DNA of 64,000 nucleotides, taken from Solimicrobium sp040544425 (GTDB lineage: Bacteria > Pseudomonadota > Gammaproteobacteria > Burkholderiales > Burkholderiaceae_D). The notes beneath the pieces are model-generated. The model saw only the letters and a program-made list of their open reading frames with translations. It did no database searches and was not told the origin of the DNA. The stretch is from NCBI GenBank assembly GCA_040544425.1, contig JBEONO010000012.1, positions 1 to 64,000 of the forward strand, given 5' to 3'. Within the stretch, counting starts at the first letter, position 1. Each line of letters starts with the position of its first letter. The translations under genes were made by a program, and so were the position numbers. Below are positions 24,980 to 34,300 of the stretch, in pieces.

Positions 24980-27076
24980 ATGGCAAACCGCATTCTGATC
25001 ATCACCGGCAATATCGTCGACGCCCAGATTCTGGATGACGTACTCAGCATGGCCCGCGATGGGCCGTTTCTGGTGACACGCGCCGAGCGGCTGGATACGG
25101 CGCTTGCGCTGCTGGAAAAAACCGCTTTCGATGCAGTACTGGTTGATCTGACCCTGCCGGACAGCACCGGCATCGATACCTTTAAACAGCTGATCGCCGC
25201 GATTCCGTGTATTCCGATTCTGACCCTCAGCGCCACGGACGAAGAAGCCGATGCGATCGAGGCAGTCGAGCTGGGCGCGCAGGGTTTTTTGTCGAAAGGC
25301 TATTTCGCCAGCAGTCTGACACCGCAGTCGCTGCGCAACATCATCCAGCGCAAGGCGGTGGAGGAACGTGCTGACAAGGAGCAGGCGCGCGCCGAAATCG
25401 CGCTCAATTCGATCAGCGACGCGGTGATTTGTGCCAACATCGCTGGTCAGGTCGACTACCTGAACGTCGCCGCCGAAGTGTTGACAGGCTGGTCCAGGGA
25501 AGATGCCTATGGCGAACCGGTTGCCAAAATTCTGAAGCTGATCAACGGTACCACCCGGGAACCGATGGACAATACCGTGGACCTGATCCTGACCCAAAAC
25601 AAGGTCAGCAGCCTGCCCAAAAATACGGTGTTGATCCGCAAGGATGGCAGCGAAGCACCGATTGAGGATTCGGCTTCACCGATTCACGACCATGACGGCA
25701 ATTTGACCGGCGCAGTGGTGGTGTTTCACGACATCAGTGTCGCGCAGGCCATGGTAATCAAGATGGCGCATCTGGCCCAACATGACTTTCTGACGAATCT
25801 GCCCAACCGCATTTTGCTCAATGACCGCATCGGTCAGGCGATCACGCTGGCCAGGCGCAACGGCACCCAACTGGCCCTGCTGTTTCTTGACCTGGACAAT
25901 TTCAAACACATCAACGATTCACTTGGTCATGCGACCGGCGACACGCTGCTGAAATCGGTTGCCGAACGACTCGGCGATTGCGTGCGTGGCTCCGATACCG
26001 TCAGTCGCCAGGGCGGTGACGAGTTTGTGATTCTGCTCGGCGGTGGTAACTACGACGAAGACGTCGCCCATGTGGCTGCCAAGATACTGGATGCGCTGGC
26101 CCAGCCGTACAAGAATGACGGTGTCGAAATGTATATCACGACCAGTATTGGCATCAGCCTGTATCCGGCCGACGGTGAAAATGCCGAGACGCTGATCAAA
26201 AACGCCGACACGGCGATGTACTATGCCAAAGGAAAAGGCAAGAACGACTATCAGTTTTTCAGCAACGATATGAATATCCGGGCGGTCGAGCGTCAGCATA
26301 TTGAAAGCAATCTGCGCCGGGCGCTGGAAAAAAAAGAATTTTTACTGCATTACCAGCCCAAGATCAATCTGATCACGGGCCGCATCTCTGGTGTCGAAGC
26401 ACTGTTACGCTGGAACCATCCAGACTGGGGACTGATGATGCCGGAACGGTTTATGCACATTGCCGAAGAATCCGGACTGATTCTGCCGATCGGGCGCTGG
26501 GTATTGAAGGAAGCCTGCCGCCAAACCAGAAAATGGCTGGATCTCGGATTGTCCCCGGTGTCGATGGCAGTGAATATTTCGGCACTCGAATTTCGCCAGG
26601 CGAATTTTTTGGAAGGCGTGCGCACGATTCTTAAGGAAGCCGGTTTGGAGGCCGAGTATCTGCAACTAGAAATCACGGAAAGTGTTCTGATGGACGACGC
26701 TTCATCGAGCATCACCATTTTGCAGAATTTGAAAGAGATGGGCGTACAACTGGCAGTCGACGATTTCGGTACCGGGTATTCGAGTTTGAGTTATTTGAAT
26801 CAGTTTCCGCTGGATGTGATCAAGATCGATCAGTCATTCGTCGACGGAATCGGCAAGTCAGCAGACAGCAAAATTATTGTCGGCGCCGTGATCGGCATGG
26901 GGAACAATCTGAAACTGCGCGTCATTGCCGAGGGTGTCGAAACTGCTGACCAGCTGAATTTTTTGAAAGATCGCGATTGTCTGGAAGGTCAGGGTTATTT
27001 TTTCAGCATGCCGGTTGGCGCGGAAGACTTCGACGATTTGCTGGTTTCCGACACGATGGTCGAAGGTGGCAGCTAA
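24980..27076 (+). CDS. REC-PAS-GGDEF-EAL cyclic-di-GMP turnover protein
   Basis: A 698-residue cytoplasmic protein. Domains in order: receiver (residues about 5-125, with acceptor aspartate in VLVDLTLP), PAS (about 140-255), GGDEF (about 265-430) and EAL (about 440-690). The cyclase loop RQGGDEF and its upstream RxxD inhibitory site (RGSD) are intact. The phosphodiesterase also keeps its signature EALLRW, the later DDFGTGYSS and KIDQSFV. Both activities may therefore be real, with direction set by phosphorylation and the PAS signal. The PilZ gene lies 63 bases downstream on the same strand. Confidence 0.92.
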   Translation: MANRILIITGNIVDAQILDDVLSMARDGPFLVTRAERLDTALALLEKTAFDAVLVDLTLPDSTGIDTFKQLIAAIPCIPILTLSATDEEADAIEAVELGAQGFLSKGYFASSLTPQSLRNIIQRKAVEERADKEQARAEIALNSISDAVICANIAGQVDYLNVAAEVLTGWSREDAYGEPVAKILKLINGTTREPMDNTVDLILTQNKVSSLPKNTVLIRKDGSEAPIEDSASPIHDHDGNLTGAVVVFHDISVAQAMVIKMAHLAQHDFLTNLPNRILLNDRIGQAITLARRNGTQLALLFLDLDNFKHINDSLGHATGDTLLKSVAERLGDCVRGSDTVSRQGGDEFVILLGGGNYDEDVAHVAAKILDALAQPYKNDGVEMYITTSIGISLYPADGENAETLIKNADTAMYYAKGKGKNDYQFFSNDMNIRAVERQHIESNLRRALEKKEFLLHYQPKINLITGRISGVEALLRWNHPDWGLMMPERFMHIAEESGLILPIGRWVLKEACRQTRKWLDLGLSPVSMAVNISALEFRQANFLEGVRTILKEAGLEAEYLQLEITESVLMDDASSSITILQNLKEMGVQLAVDDFGTGYSSLSYLNQFPLDVIKIDQSFVDGIGKSADSKIIVGAVIGMGNNLKLRVIAEGVETADQLNFLKDRDCLEGQGYFFSMPVGAEDFDDLLVSDTMVEGGS

Positions 27077-27139
27077 ATCGCCCGTTGAAGGCGCGATAGA
27101 CTACAATAGCCAGGTTTTGCGATAACAGGGAAGCGACAC

Positions 27140-27466
27140 GTGGCTGAAGAACAAAGAAAAGCGCCGCGGAAAATATTGAAAGTCAAAGCTGTATTTTTGC
27201 TGGCTGATGCCGAACCGCTCACGGTTCGCACCACCGATATTTCCGCCGAAGGAGTAGGAATGACCTTGGACAGTCCGATTGCGGTAGGTCGCCGCGGAAA
27301 AATCGTCTTCACCATGTTTTACTCCGGGAAGGCCCATGAGTTCGGTGCCATGGCAAAAGTAGTTCACTGTATTTTCAGCGGCGATGCCTTCAAGGCTGGC
27401 TTGCTGTTCACGCAGATCGACGCAGACAATGCGCTTGAGATCGCCAATTATTTCAAACAGCCCTAG
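27140..27466 (+). CDS. PilZ-domain cyclic-di-GMP receptor protein
   Basis: A 108-residue single PilZ domain. The N-terminal RKAPRK matches the RxxxR c-di-GMP motif and TTDISAEGVGM matches the (D/N)xSxxG motif, so ligand binding is expected. There is no partner domain; such proteins act by contacting motility, pilus or polysaccharide machinery. The start is GTG with AGGGAAG upstream. Its position right after a GGDEF-EAL gene suggests a local signalling pair. The stop codon is embedded in the first bases of a 168-base palindrome. Confidence 0.85.
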   Translation: MAEEQRKAPRKILKVKAVFLLADAEPLTVRTTDISAEGVGMTLDSPIAVGRRGKIVFTMFYSGKAHEFGAMAKVVHCIFSGDAFKAGLLFTQIDADNALEIANYFKQP

Positions 27467-27630
27467 GAGCCTGCGCGGCAGAAGGAGTCGAAGCGAAATG
27501 GGTGGGAAAAGAGCCCAATTTTGTTCCGATTTTGAGGACTGTAGCCCAGCTACAGCCGGAAAAACGGGACGAAAGTGGGACTTTTCTCCACCCATTGCAG
27601 CCGACTCGCTTCTGCCGCGCAGGCTCCTAG
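27463..27630. repeat. Large intergenic palindrome
   Basis: The outer arms, CTAGGAGCCTGCGCGGCAGA at 27463 and its complement ending at 27630, match over almost 28 bases with one insertion. Inner arms around ATGGGTGG (27498) and CCACCCAT (27588) continue the symmetry. The centre is CTGTAGC-CCA-GCTACAG (27539-27555). The whole can fold into one long imperfect hairpin. It fills most of the gap between the convergent PilZ and protease-like genes. It could be a dispersed repeat, a non-autonomous element or a two-way terminator. Confidence 0.8.
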
Positions 27631-27651
27631 GCTCGGTTAGATAACCGCGGC

Positions 27652-28266
27652 CTACCCAACAATCGTAAATCGCCACACCATGATTTCACCACCCGGTGGC
27701 AGATAGGGATTGGCATCACGATACGGTACCGTCAGCTGCCCGTAAAAGGGATCATCCATCAACAGATTGCCGCCCTCGTCATAGCCATAGATCACCGCGA
27801 AATGTCCGGTCTTGTCTGCGACATACTCGTACTGAACAATGATCGGGATATTGTGTGAAATTTTGTCGACGATCTGATCGAAGCTAAGCGGCCCGGTGCT
27901 GATTTGTGCATTGATGGACCCGCCGCTGAAATAATTCAATTCAGTCTGAATTTGCCCTGCCGTGGCCGGAAAATTATCATTCACGCCAAACTCATGCGAG
28001 GCAATCTGGCTTTGCGATACGGTATTCCTGTTATAGGCGAGCACCATTTGCGTGACTGCTGCCCAGCACCATTGGCTTTCTAACTGCGGCATGTATGAAA
28101 GGGCCAGTGCAGCCCTGGCAGGCGGACTGGGGGCCACTGCTGCTGCGACAACTGTTGACGATGTTGTCGACGAAGATCCAGAGCCAGAGCCGCATCCGGC
28201 GAGCAATATCGATAATCCGACCGACATGATCAGGCACGATTTGCGAATTAAAATTTCAGGCATCAT
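27652..28266 (-). CDS. Papain-like (C39-type) cysteine peptidase lipoprotein
   Basis: A 204-residue protein with a lipobox (ILLAGCGS), a Ser/Thr linker and a papain-like domain. The probable catalytic residues are the cysteine in QWCWAAV, the histidine in TGHFAVIYGY and an aspartate in LLMDDPFYG, the order seen in peptidase_C39-like and papain-like bacterial proteins. It would be lipid-anchored in the envelope. No substrate is apparent. It lies 107 bases after the end of the cyclic glucan synthase gene on the same strand. Confidence 0.75.
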   Translation of the reverse strand: MMPEILIRKSCLIMSVGLSILLAGCGSGSGSSSTTSSTVVAAAVAPSPPARAALALSYMPQLESQWCWAAVTQMVLAYNRNTVSQSQIASHEFGVNDNFPATAGQIQTELNYFSGGSINAQISTGPLSFDQIVDKISHNIPIIVQYEYVADKTGHFAVIYGYDEGGNLLMDDPFYGQLTVPYRDANPYLPPGGEIMVWRFTIVG

Positions 28267-28373
28267 TTTGTCATTCCACTTTGAAGATGCCTGAGCTTAG
28301 TCGTTTTAATTTGCCGAATCTGTTCGGTATCACACCAAAATAAAAAGATCGTGAGCTCGAATTTTATCCGAGC

Positions 28374-31300
28374 CTACACCACCCGTGCCAGACTCATTTC
28401 CACCTGGTGCGTGCGGCCGTCATCCAGCAGATGAATCACACCGTCACGCTGCGCAATGCCATCGACCGTCATGCTCGCCTGCGTCATCGCCTCATCCGCT
28501 TGTGACAGCACGATACGATAGCTGGAAGACCGATATCGATAGGTGATCACGAACGATTTCCAGTCCGCCGGAATACAGGGATTGATGGTGAGCCGGTCAA
28601 CTTCCAGATGCAGACCCAACAGCGATTCGGTAATCAGCCGGTACATCCACCCGGCAGACCCGGTGTACCAGGTCCACCCGCCGCGCCCGTTGTGCGGTGA
28701 GACGGCGTAGACATCTGCGGCCAGCACATAGGGCTCAACTTTGTAGACGGCAGCCTGCTCGGCAGTTCTGCTGTGGTTGATCGGATTGATCATCTGCATC
28801 AATTCCCAGGCACGCTCGCGATCGCCCATTTTGGCAAATGCCATGATGGTCCAGATTGCGGCATGGGTATACTGACCGCCGTTTTCCCGCACACCGGGAA
28901 CGTAGCCTTTGATGTAGCCAGGGTTCAGACTTGATTTATCGAACGGCGGCTCGAGCAACTGGATCAGACCGGAGTCATGCTGTACCAGACGTTCGGCGAC
29001 CTGTTGCATCGCCGTGACCGTGCGGGCCTGGTCACCGGCACCGGACAGCACTGCCCAGCTTTGTGACAGTGAGTCGATCTGACATTCCTGATTCTCACTC
29101 GACCCGAGCGGCGTGCCATCATCAAAATAGGCGCGGCGATACCAGTTGCCGTCCCAGCCATTGGCTTCAATATTTTTCTGCAACTGGTTCGCCTCACTGA
29201 TACAGCTGGCGGCAAATACGGTATCACCGTAGCTGCTGGCCACGCCGCTGAACTGAATCAGCACGTCGTACAGGAAGAATCCCAGCCAGACGCTCTCCCC
29301 TTTTCCACCAGACCCAACCTTGTCCATCCCGTCGTTCCAGTCGCACGACCCAATCAGGGGCAAACCATGCACACCCATGCGCAGGCCGTGGGTGATGGCG
29401 CGCTTGCAATGTTCATACAGGCTGCCTGAGGTGCCGGACACGGTAGGCAGATCATAATAAGAATCCTCGTCCACATTCAGTGCCCGGCCATCCAGATAGC
29501 GGATACTTTCATCGAGAATCCCGGTGTCGCCGATACTCTGCACATAGCGGCAAGTGGCTAACGGTAACCAGAGATAATCATCCGAACAATGGGTGCGCAC
29601 GCCGCGGTCCATCGGCGGATGCCACCAGTGCATCACATCGCCTTCGATAAACTGATGCGAGGCCGACAGCAGAATATGGGCACGGGTCAGATGCGGCTCG
29701 GTGTGGATCATCGCCATCACGTCCTGCAATTGATCACGGAACCCGAAGGCGCCACCCGACTGATAAAACCCGCTGCGTGCCCACAGGCGACAGGCGATGG
29801 TCTGATACATCAACCAGCCATTGGCCAGCAGATCGACTGCCGGGTCTGGCGTTTCGATCTGCACTGCCCCGAGCGTCTGCAACCAATACGCCTGCACATC
29901 CTGCAGCGCCTTTTTGGCCGCCGCGCTACCCCGGTAGCGATGCACCAGACTGCTGACATCGGCGCTGCGGCGTCCGGCCACACCGAGCATAAAGACCACT
30001 TCCCGTTCCTGACCGGCTGCCAGTTCAAGCTGAACCTGAATGGCCGCGCACGGGTCCAGCGCAGGACCGACCCGACCGCTCAGGCGGCTGCGATGCATGG
30101 CCGCCGGATTGGCCAGACCGCTGTTTCGTCCCAAAAATTCGAGACGACTGGCACACACGGTCTTGTTGACTGCGTCGACGTCGAAGAACGCGATCCGGTC
30201 CGCGAATTCGGTGTTGTAGGCATTGTGAGCAAAGATCGCGCCGCTGACCGGATCCGATTCGGTCACGATATGCATGGCCGATTTCGATTGCAGATCGCCC
30301 AGCACCCATTCGACATACCCGGTAGCCGAAATTTTGCGTTCCTCGCCGCTGTCGTTGCGCACTTTCAGAACCGAATATTTGATCGAAGCATCGAGCGCGA
30401 CATACACCCACAGTTCAGAATGAATCCCGTCTTCGCTGTGTTCGAACACGCTGTAGCCGTGTCCATGACGCGTGGTGTAGTTGCCGGTGCCGCGACACGG
30501 CAAGGGAGTTGGTGACCAGAAATGGCCGCTGTTTTCATCCCGCAAATAAAAAGCTTCACCGCTGCTGTCGGAGACCGCATCGTTTTTCCAGGGCGTGAGC
30601 CGGAATTCGTGGGCATTTTCGCCCCAGGTGTAGGCCTGACCGCTCTCGGAAATCACCGTGCCGAACAGCGGATTGGCAAGCACATTGACCCAGGGTGCCG
30701 GTGTCGTATGATCTTTGGAGGTGGTGACGATATATTCCCTGCCGTCCGGCGTAAAGCCGCCCAGACCATTGAAAATCTGCAGATCGCTTGGCGGCGGCGC
30801 TGCGTCGTCAACGATCACACGCGGCTGGCTGGCAATCAGCAAAGGCATGCGCAATTCCGGTGTGCCACGCCGGTTCAACTGATCGGCCAGCGAACCACGA
30901 CTGTCGCAAATTACGACGCGCGCCACCGACTGCAGCAACACCCGGTCTTCGATCGACATCTGATCGGCCAGGCGCACAAAGATGCCGCCCGGGCGATCAA
31001 TCGAATGGGCTTCAATTCCCGAGGCAATCATGCCCATGATCTGCTCCTGCATCACCTGACGGTAACCGGCGTGATCTTCATTCCAGATCACCAGATCGAC
31101 CGCCAGACCTTTCAGGCGCCAGTAGGAATGGGCCTGCACCATCTGGCGCACCAGATCGATGTTTTCCATGTCTCTGATCTGCACCAGCACGATAGGCAGA
31201 TCCCCGGAAATGGCATAACTCCACAGGCCCGACTGACCGCGCCGGTTCTTCAGCAATATGCTGGCTTCGGCACGCAGTTGATCATTCAGATAAATCACCG

Positions 31301-34300
31301 AACCGGCCAGGCGCGCAAACAGTTGCGCATCGGCTTCGCTGGCATTGAGCTGACGCAGCACCACCTGACTGTGGGTCCAGGCCAGTTCGAACACCCGGTC
31401 GGCCAGGAAGCGATCCTGATACTTGGCAATCAGCTGCACCGCTTCATCGCGGTTCTCTGCTGCGCCGATCACAAAATCCACGTCCGCAGTCTGTTGCGGC
31501 TCAAGTTCGATCTGGAAGCGAATCGCAGCGATCGGATCGAGCACAGAACCCTGACTGCCAGATAACTTGCCGCCGGTGCGCATGGCGTCCGGCGAGGCAG
31601 TGGTGTTCCCGCGTCCCAAAAATTTGGCACGATCGGTTTCGAACGTAATCTCGCTGATCACTTCGCCGTGCGCCACCATCAGGGTGAACATGCAGGGAAT
31701 CTCTTCGTCGCTGGAGCGTGGCCGACGGCTGCACAGAATCGCGTTTTGCTGCGCCATGATTTCAGTCTGCACAAACAGATTGGAAAATGCCGGATGGGCA
31801 GCTTCGTCGGCCGGTCGTGCCAGCACGATCTCGGCGTAACTGGTGATTTCAATCGTGCGTCTGGAATTGGAACGATTGGTGATGTGAGTGCGGCGCATCT
31901 CGATATCGTCTTCCGGTGAGACGACAATTTCGGTATGCATCTCGATGCCATCGTCGCGACGGCGGAATTCGGCCCGGCCTTCGGAAAAAATTACTTCATA
32001 GCTGTCTGGCGCGGCCATGGTTGGCTGATAGGTGGTCGACCAGAATCGATTCGCGGTGCAATCGCGGATGTAGCAGAACGCGCCGTAGTTGTCGGCGGTG
32101 CCGTCTTCGCGCCAGCGTGTCAGTGCCAGATCCTTCCAGCGCGTGCTGTTGCCGCCGGAATTGCTGATCATCAGGTTGTAGCGACCATTGGACAGCAGCT
32201 GCACTTCCGGCACGCGGGTGTCGTGGCGGCTGATAATGCGCATCGGCATGGCCGATTCGTCGATGTCGCTGCGCACATCGGCAAGTTCGACCGTATTCGA
32301 ATAATAGGCCGAGGCCTTGGGAATTTTTTCCTGCAACAGCAAGATCGTGGCCTGAAACAGTGGGTCCGACTCGAACCGTTTCTGCATCGGTTTATCCAGC
32401 AAATAGTATTCCAGCGCCAACAGGCCCATGCCCTGATGATGGGCCATGAAGGACTGGATCAGGGCATGTGACTGACCGCGCGGCAAGCGTGAGCTGGTGT
32501 AATCGATCGCTTCGTAGAGGCCGAATTTTCCGTCGAAGCCATCTTTGGCCAGGCGCTGCAAATTGTCGCAGGCCGCTTTCGGGTCAACCATCAGGGCCAT
32601 CATCGAAGCATACGGCGCGACCACCAGATCATCGCCCAGGCCGCGTTTCAGACCGAGTCCCGGCACGCCGAAGGCGCGGTACTGGTAATTCAGATTGGCG
32701 TCGAAGGTGTGATAACTGGATTCGGAAATACCCCAGGGCACATCGCGTTGCGCGCCATAATCGATCTGGCGCTGCACGACTGAATGGTAAGTCTGATCGA
32801 GCAAGGTATTGTCGAAGGTTGGCATGACCAGCAAGGGCATGAGGTATTCAAACATCGAACCGCTCCAGGACAGCAGGATCGGATCGCCACCGGCCACGGT
32901 CAGTTGGCGGCCCAGTGCAAACCAGCTTTCTTGCGGCAACTGGCCCTGCGCGATCATTACGAAGGTGCACAGGCGCACTTCGGAGGCCAGCAGGTCGTAG
33001 AAGCTGCTGTCGCAGCGCTGTTCGGCGACGGCATAGCCGATCGTCATCAAATGGGTTGAACGGTCATACAGGAAAGTGAAATCCATCTGAGCAAATTCTT
33101 CTGCCAGTCTGGCCTGTTTTTCCAGTTCGTGGATGGTCTCGACGGCACGCTGACTGCCGAGCGCCAGCATGGTATCGAGCCCGCTGATTTCTTCGCTCCC
33201 GACCGCCTGGGCGCTGTGATCTTTCTGCGCCAGCCAGACTGTCTCCAGTTCCGCCAGTTGCTGCAGGGTCGGTATCGCATCGATACCGGCGAACAGCTCG
33301 TGCGGTTGCAGGGCGTTGATCAAGCCGCTCCACGGTGCCAGATACATCAATTCGTCGTACATGCTGCGGCACTGACTGGCCAATGCCCTCACCCACCAGG
33401 TTAACTGATCGTTGCCGGAATCGGCATACACCGATTCCAGTTCTTTGGCTGAGACCGACAGTTTTTGCAGCACGGCGTGGCACTTGCTCAACGAGTCCAG
33501 TGTCGGCACTTCATCCAGCAAGCTCTGAAACTGCAGCAACTCGGTTTGTGAACTGGCACCAGCCAGGCTTTTAAAGACGCGATAGGTATCGCTGATGCCG
33601 CTGATCATGCGTGGATTGATGATCGGCTGTTTCACCAGCATCAGCAGACCGGGGCGCAGGGTGAGCAAATGCCCGGCAAGATTACCGCTGTCAACCGTCG
33701 AGATATACATCGGCATCAATGGTTGCAGACTTTCTGTGTCATACCAGTTATAGAAATGACCGCGATGGCGTTCCATGCGCGCCATGGTGGTCAGGGTATT
33801 GCCGGAACGTTCAAGCAGCGTGCTGAGCGATATAAAACCGAAATCGTAGGCGCTTAGGTTGGCCAGCAAGGTCAGGCCAATATTGGTCGGGGAAGTGCGA
33901 TGTGCAGTAACGGCGACCGGGCGCTCCTGAATATTGTCGGGCGGCAGCCAGTTGTCAGCATCGGTGACCAGCACTTCGTAGTACGAAAAGATTTTGCGCG
34001 CCAGCTTGTACAGAAATACCGTCTGGTCTTCTTCCAACTGTGCCTGATGGCGCACCCGCGGTTCGCTGATCAGCCAGGCGATGCCCGGCGCAGTCAGCCA
34101 GGCCAGCAGGAATGGCACGGCGGCATACAGTGCCAGCGGATGCAGGCGAAACAGCAAGGCGGCCAGCACGATGGCCAGCAGCGGAGCAAACCACATGGTT
34201 TTCAATGCGCCAGCCAGCGGATGGGCGGGTTCGGCGTCCTGATTCGAGGGCACCCATTCCAGCAGGCGACGGCGACTGATCGTCATGCGCCACAGCGCGC

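Noticed and set aside
24827..25597. 256-codon minus-strand open frame opposite the REC-PAS protein
   Set aside because: Overlaps the BON and receiver coding regions; the protein has no plausible fold signature.
29589..31565. Long plus-strand open frames opposite the glucan synthase gene
   Set aside because: They mirror the codon pattern of the real minus-strand gene, have no family resemblance and no ribosome sites.
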